A stretch of DNA of 7,374 bases from DALYLB01 sp046154695 (GCA_046154695.1 JBJXFI010000277.1:1-7374), one strand, 5' to 3'. Counted from the first letter of the stretch, positions 1 through 6,922 are shown. Translations and numbers: made by a program. The notes: a model not told the origin generated them from the letters alone.

Positions 1-2
1 CG

Positions 3-344
3 ATCGGCGCCGGCGCGGCTTCGGTTCGGGGAAAGGTCGAGGCGGCCTCGGGCGCCCGGCTTCCGAACCGGCTGCGCGTGCATCTGCTCCCCGCTGAAGC
101 GGACGCAAAAGACGACCTGCTGCGCTATTTTGAAACGGCGGCGGGCGCGGACGGCGTGTTCAGCTTCGCTCATCTCTCGCCCGGAAGATATCTGCTCCTC
201 GCCCGCTCCGCCGCCGTCGAACCCGCGCCCCGCGACGCGGCCGAACGCGCGCGGCTTCGCAAAGAAGCCGAGGCCGCGAGCATTCCGCTTGACCTGAAAG
301 CCTGTCAGCGTGTTCAATCGCAGATCTCGTATCGAGAGCGGTAG
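3..344 (+). CDS. Carboxypeptidase-regulatory-like domain protein, 3' end only
   Basis: This is an open frame running in from the left edge and ending at TAG 342-344. About 113 residues are visible and the true start lies upstream. The stretch from about residue 8 to 63 reads as a beta-sandwich repeat of the carboxypeptidase-regulatory-like type: VRGKVEAASG, then RLRVHLLPAE, then DGVFSFAHLSPGRYLLLAR. The pattern of 'RG-V', 'G-F-F-L-PG-Y-L-A' strands is characteristic of that fold. A charged Ala/Glu/Arg-rich segment and a short tail containing 'LKACQRV' follow. Such tails close large, often exported, proteins in Acidobacteria; that link is from memory of the family. The fold likely mediates structural or binding functions, and no catalytic residues are visible. 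The GTG at 78 is an internal codon of this frame and not a start. The gene precedes the M14 peptidase on the same strand with a 100-nt gap. Confidence 0.72.
   Translation: MGAGAASVRGKVEAASGARLPNRLRVHLLPAEADAKDDLLRYFETAAGADGVFSFAHLSPGRYLLLARSAAVEPAPRDAAERARLRKEAEAASIPLDLKACQRVQSQISYRER
289..318 (+). promoter_or_regulatory. Possible sigma-70-type promoter for the M14 peptidase gene
   Basis: TTGACC (289-294) and TTCAAT (313-318) are separated by 18 nt. They match the -35 and -10 consensus at 5/6 and 4/6 positions. They overlap the last codons of the upstream gene. If the promoter is used, the palindromic repeat at 371-419 would lie in the transcribed 5' leader. The match is weak and such pairs occur by chance, so this is only a candidate. 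Confidence 0.22.
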
Positions 345-370
345 TCCAATACAAAAGAGAATCGTTCGAA

Positions 371-419
371 GTTCCCCCATCAGGCGGCCGCCTTGCGCCA
401 GCCCGCCTGAAGGCGGAAC
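371..419. repeat. REP-like palindromic repeat, copy 1
   Basis: The left arm GTTCCCCCATCAGGCGG (371-387) and right arm CCGCCTGAAGGCGGAAC (403-419) are inverted complements at 15 of 17 positions, around a 15-nt loop. An A-T pair (370/420) extends the stem. The sequence CCAAACA follows the right arm. A second copy with the same order of parts lies at 7137-7188, so this is a dispersed element and not a chance palindrome. It ends 25 nt before the ATG of the M14 peptidase gene. It resembles REP elements in size and shape. A leader hairpin acting on expression is an alternative reading. Confidence 0.75.
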
Positions 420-433
420 TCCAAACATTTGCC

Positions 434-439
434 GAGGAG
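434..439 (+). promoter_or_regulatory. Ribosome binding site fixing the M14 peptidase start
   Basis: GAGGAG lies 5 nt before ATG 445. It selects this ATG, which begins a signal peptide, over in-frame candidates further upstream such as GTG 310. Confidence 0.75.
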
Positions 440-444
440 CATCA

Positions 445-3400
445 ATGTTCTTTCGTTCACTCGTTACCCTGGTGTGTTCTTTTCTTCTTGTCTCGACGGC
501 CTATGCGCAAAATGCGGTCACGAGCAAGCCCGGACGCGATCCGAAGCAGGCGATCGATGAGGAGTACACGCGGAAGATTCGCGAATACACGACGCAGCCG
601 ATCTTCAATTCGCCGCTGACCGACTATCTGCCGGCATCGACGAGCGTCCCCACGCCGAAGGCCGTGATCGGCGACATCGCGGGCGCGCCGGGCAGGCTGC
701 CCTATTCGCATGAAGTCCATCGATACATGCGAATGCTGGAATCGGCCAGCCCGCGCGTGAAGGTCTTCTCGATCGGGCGGACGGAAGAGGATCGCGAGAT
801 GATCGCCGTCGCGGTCTCGTCGGAAGCCAACATCGCGAGGCTCGAAGAGAATCGCGCGCGCCTGCGAAAGCTGGCCGACCCGCGCCAGATCAATCTCGAC
901 GACGACGAGGCCGAGAAGCTGGTGCCCGACACCGTGCCGGTCTATTACATCACCGGCACGATCCATTCGCCCGAGACCGGCTCGCCGACGGCGTTGATGG
1001 AGCTGGCCTACCGGCTGACGGTGGACGACAGCGCCTACGTCAGGGCGATTCGCGACAACGTCATCACGCTGATCACGCCCGTCGTCGAGGCGGACGGCCG
1101 CGACCGCCAGGTCGATGTCTACAACTGGCATCTCGCGAATCCGGGAAAGAACTGGCCGAACCTGATCTATTGGGGTCATTATGTCGCGCACGACAACAAC
1201 CGCGATTCGATGTCGCTCTCGCTGGCGCTGACGCGCAACGTGCTCAAGACCTATCTGGAATGGAAGCCGCAGGTGCTCCACGACCTGCATGAATCGGTGG
1301 CCTACCTGTATGACAACACGGTCGGCGCGGAGCCCTACAACGCGTGGCTCGATCCGATTCTGACCAACGAATGGCAAATGATCGGATGGAACAACGTCGG
1401 CGAGATGACCCGGTTCGGGATGCCGGGCGTCTTCACCTACGGCACGTTCGACACCTGGTCGCCGAGCTATCTGATGTTCATCGCGGCCTCGCACAACGGC
1501 ATCAGCCGGCTGTACGAAACGTTCGGCAATGGCGGCGCGGACACGGTGGAGCGCACGCTCTCGCCGGCGGAATATTCGCGCACGTGGTACAAGCAGAATC
1601 CGCCGCTGCCGAAAGCCCTCTGGTCGCAGCGCAACAACAACAACTATCAGCAGACGGGCCTGCTCGTCTCGCTGGCGCAGATGGCCGCGAACCGGCAGTA
1701 TTTTCTGCGCAACTTCTATCTCAAGAGCAGGAATTCAATCCTGAAACCGAAGACGGCGGGCCCGTCGGCCTACATCTTCCCGGGGGACGATCCGCGGCCG
1801 GGGGGCCAGGCCGAATTGCTGCGGCTGCTGCAGGCGCAGGGGTGCGAGGTTCATCGCGCGACGGCGCCCTTCACCGTGAAGCTGCCCGTGAAGAAGCGGC
1901 CCGCGCGTCCGGCGGGCGTGGAGGCCGCGAGAGCGGGCGGCGACGGGAACGGCGGGAACGGCGGTGGACAGCCTCCCGCGCCGGCCACGCGCCAGTTTCC
2001 GGCGGGGACGTATCTGGTGCGCATGGATCAGCCTTACAGCCGCATCGCCGATATGATGCTCGACCATCAGTACTGGTCGCCGAACGATCCGCAGCGGAAC
2101 ATCTATGACGACACGGCGTGGACGTTCGGGGAGCTGGGCAATGTCCAGGTCGTCCGCGTGACTGACGTCGCGGCGCTCGATGCCACGATGGAGAAGGTCA
2201 ATGGGGAAGTGCGGGCCGCGGGCGGCGTCAACGGCGGCGGGCTGGTCTTTCTCGTCAATCACAACGGCGACAACGCGCTCGTCACGCTCCGCTACCTGTT
2301 CAAGGGCGCTTCCGTCGATGCGGCCGAAGAGCCGTTCGAAGCGGCCGGAACGAAGTTCAATCGGGGCTCCTTCATTCTTCGCGGGGTGAGCCGCGAGGAA
2401 CTGCATCGCGCGGCGGGGGAGCTGGGGATCAAGGTCTACGCGGTCGACGCGGCGCCCGCGATCAAGGCCCACGCGGTCAAGGCGCCGCGCATCGCGATGA
2501 TGCACACCTGGCTGAGCACGCAGGATGAGGGCTGGTGGCGGGTGGAGTTCGACAAGTACAAGGTCCCGTTCGATTACATCAGCACCCAGACCGCGGCGAA
2601 GGAGCCGAACCTGCGGGCGAAATACGACGTGATCATCTTCGCGCCGGTCGGCCGGTCCAATCCGCAGCAGATCGTGAGCGGGATGCCGATGTTCGGCAAT
2701 CCGCTGCCGTGGAAGAAGACCGCGCAGACGCCCAACCTGGGCCTTGCGGACGAGACCGACGACATGCGTCCCGGGCTCGGCTGGGCGGGCCTTGAGAATC
2801 TGCAGAATTTCGTCCGCGGGGGCGGGCTGCTGATCACGGCGAACGACACCTCGAACTTCGCGGTCTCGTTCGGATTCGCGCCCGGCGTCACGGTCGCGCC
2901 GCCGCAGCGCCTGCGCGCGCCCGGCACCATCGTCCGCTCGAAGATGGTCGATGCCGCCAGCCCGATCGCCTACGGATACTCCGACAATCTGGCGATCTTC
3001 TGCTCCAGCGGGCCGATCTTCAACCTGAGCAGCTCCATCGGCGGGCGCGGCGGCCGCCGCTTCGGGGGCGATGGCGCGGAACGCCTGACCGGACGCGGCG
3101 CGCCCGACGATCCGGACGTGGTCCAGAATCGCGCGCCCGACACTCTTCCCGAAGAGCCGAGGCCCGAGGTCTGGGAGGCCGCTCCGCCGACCAATGAGCA
3201 GCTTCGCAACGGAATCTACATCATCCCGCCGGCCGCGCGGCCGCGCGTCATCCTGCGATACGCCGACGCCCGCGACCTGCTCGTTTCGGGCCTGCTCGAG
3301 GCCGGAACCGAACTCGCGCAGCACGCCGCCGTCATCGATGTTCCCTTCGGTGACGGCCACGTGGTGCTCTTCTCCAACAATCCCTTCTGGCGCGGCGAGA

Positions 3401-3483
3401 CCCAGGGAAGCTTCTTCCTCGTCTTCAACGCGATCCTCAACTTCGATCAATTGAACGCCGGAAGAAAACTGGCCGAGCGATAG
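445..3483 (+). CDS. Secreted M14-family zinc carboxypeptidase-like metallopeptidase
   Basis: A 1012-residue exported protein, probably a metallopeptidase that removes residues from peptides outside the cytoplasm. Residues 1-21 form a signal peptide (a basic R4, a hydrophobic core, then AYA before Q22). The M14 catalytic domain spans roughly residues 70-430. It shows the zinc motif H174-S-P-E177, an arginine in H249-DNNR253 that fits the substrate-carboxylate site, a third zinc histidine in HDLHES (H282 most likely, H279 possible), and the general-base glutamate E358 in YETFGNGG. A Lys/Arg- then Gly/Asn-rich linker follows at about 480-514. A middle alpha/beta region comes next, and from residue 680 a segment that looks like a class I amidotransferase (flavodoxin-like) fold, with NFVRGGGLLITAN near 787-799. 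A second Gly/Arg-rich insert lies near 862-888. The protein is far longer than a plain carboxypeptidase (about 300-400 residues) but similar to multidomain M14 proteins of soil bacteria. Start choice: GAGGAG 5 nt upstream and the signal peptide. The substrate is unknown. Confidence 0.9.
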   Translation: MFFRSLVTLVCSFLLVSTAYAQNAVTSKPGRDPKQAIDEEYTRKIREYTTQPIFNSPLTDYLPASTSVPTPKAVIGDIAGAPGRLPYSHEVHRYMRMLESASPRVKVFSIGRTEEDREMIAVAVSSEANIARLEENRARLRKLADPRQINLDDDEAEKLVPDTVPVYYITGTIHSPETGSPTALMELAYRLTVDDSAYVRAIRDNVITLITPVVEADGRDRQVDVYNWHLANPGKNWPNLIYWGHYVAHDNNRDSMSLSLALTRNVLKTYLEWKPQVLHDLHESVAYLYDNTVGAEPYNAWLDPILTNEWQMIGWNNVGEMTRFGMPGVFTYGTFDTWSPSYLMFIAASHNGISRLYETFGNGGADTVERTLSPAEYSRTWYKQNPPLPKALWSQRNNNNYQQTGLLVSLAQMAANRQYFLRNFYLKSRNSILKPKTAGPSAYIFPGDDPRPGGQAELLRLLQAQGCEVHRATAPFTVKLPVKKRPARPAGVEAARAGGDGNGGNGGGQPPAPATRQFPAGTYLVRMDQPYSRIADMMLDHQYWSPNDPQRNIYDDTAWTFGELGNVQVVRVTDVAALDATMEKVNGEVRAAGGVNGGGLVFLVNHNGDNALVTLRYLFKGASVDAAEEPFEAAGTKFNRGSFILRGVSREELHRAAGELGIKVYAVDAAPAIKAHAVKAPRIAMMHTWLSTQDEGWWRVEFDKYKVPFDYISTQTAAKEPNLRAKYDVIIFAPVGRSNPQQIVSGMPMFGNPLPWKKTAQTPNLGLADETDDMRPGLGWAGLENLQNFVRGGGLLITANDTSNFAVSFGFAPGVTVAPPQRLRAPGTIVRSKMVDAASPIAYGYSDNLAIFCSSGPIFNLSSSIGGRGGRRFGGDGAERLTGRGAPDDPDVVQNRAPDTLPEEPRPEVWEAAPPTNEQLRNGIYIIPPAARPRVILRYADARDLLVSGLLEAGTELAQHAAVIDVPFGDGHVVLFSNNPFWRGETQGSFFLVFNAILNFDQLNAGRKLAER

Positions 3484-3564
3484 CCGGCGCGTGCCCCCGT
3501 GTTCCTGATTTTGGACAGGCTCTTCCTCGTCCGACAATTCCGGCGTTTGTTCAATGTGAGTGGC

Positions 3565-4164
3565 ATGAACCTTCAAACTGAACAGCCGCTCACGTGGCGG
3601 CAGCGGCTCGCGCGCGGGGTTGCGAGGGCGACCGGCTGGCGGATCGAGGCGCCGGCCTCGCTGCCCGCGAGGTGCGTGATCATCGGCGCGCCGCATACCT
3701 CCTCGATGGACCTGTGGCTGACGATCCTGTTTATGGAGGTGACAGGATTTCGATTTCAATGGGTGGCGAAGGATTCGCTCTTCCGCGAGCCGCTCGGAAC
3801 ATTTCTGCGGGCGCTCGGCGGCGTTCCGGTCAATCGCCGGGCGCGGACGAACTTCGTCGACGGCGTCATCGACAATTTCCGGCGCGAGCCCGCTTTTCGA
3901 TTCGCCATCATTCCCGAAGGGACGCGGCAAAAGGCCCCGGGATGGAAGACCGGCTTCTATTACATCGCGATGGGCGCCGAGGTTCCGATCGTCTTCGGTT
4001 TTCTGGACTATGGGCGAAAGGCCGTCGGCGTGGGAGGGATCTTCACTCCGACCGGTGATATGGAAGCCGATTTCGAGGTTTTCCGCGCCTTTTATCAGGG
4101 GATTCAGGGAAGATACCCCGATTGCCAGGGCGAGATTCGCGTCCGCCCGGCGATGGACGGATAA
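3565..4164 (+). CDS. PlsC-type lysophospholipid acyltransferase family protein
   Basis: A 199-residue member of the glycerolipid/1-acylglycerol-3-phosphate acyltransferase superfamily. Such enzymes move an acyl chain from acyl-CoA or acyl-ACP to a hydroxyl of a lipid precursor at the inner membrane face. The visible motifs are the catalytic H44-x4-D49 (HTSSMD), the substrate-binding GGVPVNRR (85-92) and PEGTR (117-121). Spacing between them fits the family. The hydrophobic stretch between H44 and about residue 65 could lie on the membrane; there is no clear transmembrane anchor. The ATG at 3565 was chosen because it gives the usual short N-terminus running into the 'RGVARATGW' segment, although its ribosome site is weak (GTGAG). 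GTG 3499 would add 22 residues without a Shine-Dalgarno. It follows the M14 gene after 81 nt on the same strand and could be co-transcribed. The acyl acceptor cannot be told; ornithine-lipid or other acyltransferases share these motifs. Confidence 0.87.
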   Translation: MNLQTEQPLTWRQRLARGVARATGWRIEAPASLPARCVIIGAPHTSSMDLWLTILFMEVTGFRFQWVAKDSLFREPLGTFLRALGGVPVNRRARTNFVDGVIDNFRREPAFRFAIIPEGTRQKAPGWKTGFYYIAMGAEVPIVFGFLDYGRKAVGVGGIFTPTGDMEADFEVFRAFYQGIQGRYPDCQGEIRVRPAMDG

Positions 4165-4188
4165 CCGGTGAAGGTACGGGGCCGTCCC

Positions 4189-4920
4189 TCATTCCTCGGA
4201 GGGGCGTGAATCGAGGGCCCGTTCTCGCAGTTCAGAATCCATTCGGGCAAGTTGCTCCCGCGCTTCCCGCAGCGCCCGCTCGGCCTCATCGGCCCGGTTC
4301 CTCTCCAACTTGGCCCGTTCCCTGCCTGTGAGGATAAGCTGGCCGTGGGCATCGGTCCAGCGAAGCCAGGTATCACAATGGCCTTCAAAATCGCCCTCCC
4401 ACAGGGAGAGGCCGAGGCCGAGCGCAGGGAAGACCGGCGCCTCGATCTTCCGGTAGTCAAAGTCGTGGAGCTGATAAACGGTGAGAGGCTCGGCCATCAC
4501 CTTCCCCAGCGGATCAGAGATGACATAATACTCGACCCGCAGCCGCGCATATTTTCGCTTCTTCTCGCGGTCCTCATCCCCTTCGCGGTTGGAGACGATT
4601 TCGATGACGGCCTCGGGCGGCTTCCCGAACTCCCAGAGAAAGTAGGAGCGTTGTTCTCTCTCCAGCCATTCCGGAGAGAGGTCGACGTCGAGGCTGAGAA
4701 AGACATCCGGCACGATCGCGGGATTGCGCGCAATATAAAAGATGCCCACATTGGCAGCGGCCAGAAAGTTTCGCCCATCGCCGGGGCCGCCCCATGAACT
4801 ATAGAGCGGTTCGGTCAACAGGCGCTGCTGCTTCTCGGACAGAAAATTGTCCACGGGGGCGTCATCCTCGGTGATTAATCCTCGGATATCCGGCATGAGG
4901 TCGGAAACGGCTTGTGACAT
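4189..4920 (-). CDS. Uma2 family (DUF820) putative PD-(D/E)XK endonuclease
   Basis: A 243-residue protein of the Uma2/DUF820 family, which has a restriction-endonuclease-like fold and is common in many copies in cyanobacteria and some soil bacteria. Its cellular role is unsettled. Visible core: VPDVFLSLD (70-78, D72 as the first acidic ligand), the PPEAVIEIVSN strand (101-111, with E107), lysines 120-123 in the following helix, and YYVISDPLGK (131-140). The strand ends in WEGDFEG and WLRW near 174-188. Residues 200-235 form a charged Glu/Arg/Ala helix that should be a short coiled coil; such tails are usual in the family. The start at 4920 has GAGGA 4 nt upstream. An in-frame ATG at 4983, with GAGGAG 5 nt upstream, would add 21 residues, but it sits within a candidate promoter and palindrome. 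The gene is convergent with the acyltransferase (24-nt gap), and no partner gene is adjacent. Active DNA cleavage is not shown by the sequence. Confidence 0.87.
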   Translation of the reverse strand: MSQAVSDLMPDIRGLITEDDAPVDNFLSEKQQRLLTEPLYSSWGGPGDGRNFLAAANVGIFYIARNPAIVPDVFLSLDVDLSPEWLEREQRSYFLWEFGKPPEAVIEIVSNREGDEDREKKRKYARLRVEYYVISDPLGKVMAEPLTVYQLHDFDYRKIEAPVFPALGLGLSLWEGDFEGHCDTWLRWTDAHGQLILTGRERAKLERNRADEAERALREAREQLARMDSELRERALDSRPSEE

Positions 4921-4924
4921 CGAA

Positions 4925-4929
4925 TCCTC
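4925..4929 (-). promoter_or_regulatory. Ribosome binding site for the Uma2 gene
   Basis: GAGGA on the minus strand lies 4 nt before ATG 4920. It supports this start, although a stronger GAGGAG precedes the in-frame ATG at 4983. The -10 box candidate at 4997-5002 would place the transcript start close to 4990, which favours 4920. Confidence 0.5.
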
Positions 4930-4980
4930 GCTTTCGTTCGCGGCTTTCGCCGTCGAAGGTGGATGCGCCCGGCGGGCACG

Positions 4981-5008
4981 CATGAATACTCCTCGGATTG
5001 TATTCATG
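4981..5008. promoter_or_regulatory. Perfect 9-bp inverted repeat, candidate operator of the Uma2 gene
   Basis: CATGAATAC (4981-4989) and GTATTCATG (5000-5008) are exact inverted complements around a 10-nt spacer. The centre-to-centre distance is 19 nt, near two helical turns, as expected for a dimeric regulator. On the minus strand it covers the candidate -10 box and the expected transcription start of the Uma2 gene. The arms are AT-richer than the surrounding DNA. I do not recognise the regulator, and no regulator gene is present in the window. Confidence 0.5.
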
Positions 5009-5025
5009 TAGAGAAGACGCTGCAA
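4997..5025 (-). promoter_or_regulatory. Candidate sigma-70-type promoter of the Uma2 gene
   Basis: Read on the minus strand, TTGCAG (5025-5020) and TACAAT (5002-4997) are spaced by exactly 17 nt. The -10 box matches the consensus at 5 of 6 positions and the -35 box at 3 of 6. Its position 77 nt upstream of the chosen ATG leaves a leader of about 70 nt. Confidence 0.35.
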
Positions 5026-5152
5026 ATCGCGAATGATTCCACTTGACCGCGGGAAGCCGCGCGGTTCAAATCTGTGGATGAGATTTTCCTGTCCTTTATA
5101 GCGGCTTTCACCTGCATGTGGCCCGACTCGCGATCGAGAAGAGGAGGGAAAT

Positions 5153-5231
5153 CGGAACAGACGGAAATAACGGAACAAACGGAGCCCCGGATTGTTTGGT
5201 TTTGTCGATTCGGTTATTTCCGCCTGTTCCG
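5153..5231. repeat. Large inverted-repeat element with 19-bp arms
   Basis: The left arm CGGAACAGACGGAAATAAC (5153-5171) and right arm GTTATTTCCGCCTGTTCCG (5213-5231) are complementary at 18 of 19 positions around a 41-nt centre. A GAGGA/TCCTC pairing outside the arms suggests that the element runs to about 5138-5243. The left half contains near-repeats CGGAACAGACGG and CGGAACAAACGG (start 5153 and 5171). It lies between the divergent Uma2 and SRPBCC genes, so a terminator role is unlikely. The structure fits a short non-autonomous mobile repeat or a REP-type element. No transposase is present nearby. Confidence 0.65.
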
Positions 5232-5300
5232 TTATCCTCTTTCGGAATCACGCAGCCAGGGCGCATGCATATGCAAGCGGCAATAACTGAATACGATGAA

Positions 5301-5307
5301 AAGGAGG
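5301..5307 (+). promoter_or_regulatory. Ribosome binding site fixing the SRPBCC gene start
   Basis: AAGGAGG is a near-perfect Shine-Dalgarno, 6 nt before ATG 5314. It rules out the in-frame ATG at 5296, which precedes this site. Confidence 0.85.
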
Positions 5308-5313
5308 AAAGGC

Positions 5314-5745
5314 ATGGCTGAAATCCTGCACCAATTTCCGATCAAGGCGCCCGCGCAGCGGGTCTATCAGGCAGTCTCCACGCCGGCGGGTCTCGATGCG
5401 TGGTGGACGCTGCGCGCCGAGGGGGAGCCCGAAGCGGGCGCCTCGTACCATCTCTGGTTCGGCCCGGAGTACGATTGGCGCGCCGTGGTCTCGCGATGCG
5501 TTCCTGGCGAAGCGATCGAATGGGAGATGACCGAGGCCCATGAGGATTGGGTGGGAACGCGCGTCGGCATTACGCTGGAAGAGCGGAGCGGCGCGACCGT
5601 GGTCCGCTTCCATCACTCCAATTGGACCGAGCAGAACGAGCATTTCCATATCTCGTCCTATTGCTGGGCAACCTATCTGCGGCTGCTCAAGCGATATGTC
5701 GAGCGCGGCGAGTTCGTCGAATACGCGGACCGGGACGAGGCGTGA
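5314..5745 (+). CDS. SRPBCC / AHSA1-like domain protein
   Basis: A 143-residue soluble protein with the START-like (SRPBCC) helix-grip fold of the AHSA1 group. Members bind hydrophobic ligands in a deep pocket and have varied, often unknown, roles. Family marks: the N-terminal strand MAEILHQFPIKAP, then the helix and turn AQRVYQAVSTPAGLDAWWT with its typical 'VY-A-ST--GL-AWWT' pattern, a run of strands in the middle (YHLWFG, AIEWEMTEAHED, TRVGITLEE, ATVVRFHHSNW), and the long C-terminal helix beginning near YCWATYLRLLKRYVE. Its length is usual for the family. Translation should be strong, given AAGGAGG 6 nt before the ATG. It is divergent from the Uma2 gene, and its end is convergent with the alpha/beta hydrolase after 28 nt. 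No neighbouring ArsR-type regulator, which often accompanies AHSA1 proteins, is visible. No specific ligand can be named. Confidence 0.87.
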   Translation: MAEILHQFPIKAPAQRVYQAVSTPAGLDAWWTLRAEGEPEAGASYHLWFGPEYDWRAVVSRCVPGEAIEWEMTEAHEDWVGTRVGITLEERSGATVVRFHHSNWTEQNEHFHISSYCWATYLRLLKRYVERGEFVEYADRDEA

Positions 5746-5773
5746 GGCGCGGGCCGATCGCCCCGGCGCGACG

Positions 5774-6922
5774 TCATTGCCTGAGCCAGCGATCGAACCA
5801 GCCGAACGCCTCTTTCTGCATATCGAGGTCGAATTTGTGCGGGCCGGAATAGAATGTGCAGCGATAGCGGTCGGCGGCGCGGGCCTTGGCATACACCTCG
5901 GAGAGGATGCGGTCCGCGCGCTCCATTTCGGGCATCGTGAAGAGGGAATCCTCCCGGTTGTTCTGCACGAGCGTCGGCAGCGGCGCGCGCAGGCCCAGAA
6001 TCTCGGGATAATCGAGCTCGCTCGGCAGCAGCGGCACATAACACATCCAGGTGTGGGTGTGGCTCTTGCTGAGCAGATAATCGCGCCATGTCGTCATCAT
6101 CCCGACGCAGACCGCGGCGGCGACGCGGTCGTCGCTGCCGGCCAGGAAGACGGTGCGCAGACCGCCGCCCGACAGCCCGGCGCAGCCGACGCGCCGCGCG
6201 TCCACGTCCTCCCGCGAGCACAGATAGTCGAGCGCCCGCTGGTCTTCCCAGAGAAAGACGCCCGGCCAGGTCAACCCCGCGCAGAAGAGGCTTTTCGCGA
6301 TGTTGGTCTCCTGCTGCGACGCCCAGACATTGTAGGCGCGAATCAACTCCTCGGTCTCCTCGGTCACTTCCCGCATGTCGCGCCGGAGCACCGGCGGAAC
6401 GTCCGCCAGGCGAACGCGCCGGCTGCCGAACAGGAAGGCGTCGTGGATGAGCACGGCGTATCCGCGCCGCGCCAGTTCATTGGCCCAGGCCGCGCCGCCG
6501 TAATAATGATCCTGATGGTAGGTCAGCAGCGGATGAAGCTCCCGGCTTATGCGCGCGATCTTGCGATGGCCGAAGTATTTGTTTCCGCCGTGGTCGTGCA
6601 GCGCGAGCACGGCCGGCAGCCGCCCCTTCGCGCCGGCGGGTTTGAGCAGGATCGCCTCGGTCGGCGGGCCATAGGGCAATTGCCACTGCATATGCTCGAC
6701 GTGCAGCCCGTCGAACTCGAATTGATGCTGGATCGCGGCCCGGGGCACGTTGCCGCCGCCGGGGCCGGCCAGCCGCTCCTTCAGCCGCCGCCGGGCCTCC
6801 GCGCGCCAGCGGGGCAGGTCCTGCGCGCGAAAGCGCGGCTGCCGAAATGAGAGATGCGCCGGCCCCTCGCCGATCCTTCCGGCCGCCCAGTCGCCGTATG
6901 CGCCCAGCATCGTTTCGTTCAT
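5774..6922 (-). CDS. Alpha/beta hydrolase (acetylxylan esterase / dienelactone hydrolase-like)
   Basis: A 382-residue cytoplasmic alpha/beta-hydrolase; no signal peptide is visible. The strand PAVLALHDHGG (103-113) carries the HDHGG oxyanion-hole motif. The nucleophile elbow is G249-L-S251-G-G, the acid is probably D325 in NNREDSLF, and the histidine is H362 in SGPHKFD. Order and spacing of S251, D325 and H362 are those of a complete catalytic triad, so it should be active. The segment between the oxyanion motif and the nucleophile carries a long insertion (about 120-230) including LHPLLTYHQDHYYGG. It resembles esterases of the acetylxylan-esterase-like group often annotated only as alpha/beta hydrolases. 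The start at 6922 was chosen because AGGAG precedes it by 8 nt; the ATG 20 codons upstream has no such site. The substrate is unknown: a carbohydrate ester or a small organic ester would fit. The gene stands alone, divergent from the permease scar. Confidence 0.87.
   Translation of the reverse strand: MNETMLGAYGDWAAGRIGEGPAHLSFRQPRFRAQDLPRWRAEARRRLKERLAGPGGGNVPRAAIQHQFEFDGLHVEHMQWQLPYGPPTEAILLKPAGAKGRLPAVLALHDHGGNKYFGHRKIARISRELHPLLTYHQDHYYGGAAWANELARRGYAVLIHDAFLFGSRRVRLADVPPVLRRDMREVTEETEELIRAYNVWASQQETNIAKSLFCAGLTWPGVFLWEDQRALDYLCSREDVDARRVGCAGLSGGGLRTVFLAGSDDRVAAAVCVGMMTTWRDYLLSKSHTHTWMCYVPLLPSELDYPEILGLRAPLPTLVQNNREDSLFTMPEMERADRILSEVYAKARAADRYRCTFYSGPHKFDLDMQKEAFGWFDRWLRQ

Noticed and set aside
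310..444. Upstream extension of the M14 gene from GTG 310
   Set aside because: It would run through the palindromic repeat and place the signal peptide 45 residues inside the protein. ATG 445 has a good ribosome site.
457..1494. 345-residue minus-strand frame
   Set aside because: It lies opposite the signal peptide and catalytic domain of the M14 protein. Arg/Asp/Val-rich composition with no recognisable fold.
3499..3564. GTG 3499 as start of the acyltransferase
   Set aside because: There is no Shine-Dalgarno before it, and the added 22 residues are atypical for the family. It is not excluded.
1735..3930. 731-residue open frame on the minus strand across the M14 gene
   Set aside because: It is opposite a well-supported gene with catalytic motifs, is dominated by Arg, Asp and Ala, and shows no family pattern. 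High-GC codon use commonly creates such frames.
4165..4188. Terminator between the acyltransferase and Uma2 genes
   Set aside because: The 24-nt gap shows no stable stem followed by a T-run.
4921..5178. N-terminal extension of the Uma2 protein to 5178
   Set aside because: The added residues are encoded by the left arm of the 19-bp inverted repeat and the promoter region (repeated FRYFRLFRF-like residues). This is a translation of repeat DNA.
5263..5274. GCATGCATATGC palindromic run upstream of the SRPBCC gene
   Set aside because: Too short and unsupported by position or repetition to call an operator.
5746..5773. GC-rich gap between convergent genes as a terminator
   Set aside because: Only short broken pairing and no T-tract on either strand.
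5540..6850. 436-residue plus-strand frame spanning the SRPBCC end and the hydrolase
   Set aside because: It is antisense to the hydrolase with its complete triad and out of frame with the SRPBCC gene. Composition is that of a reverse-strand shadow.
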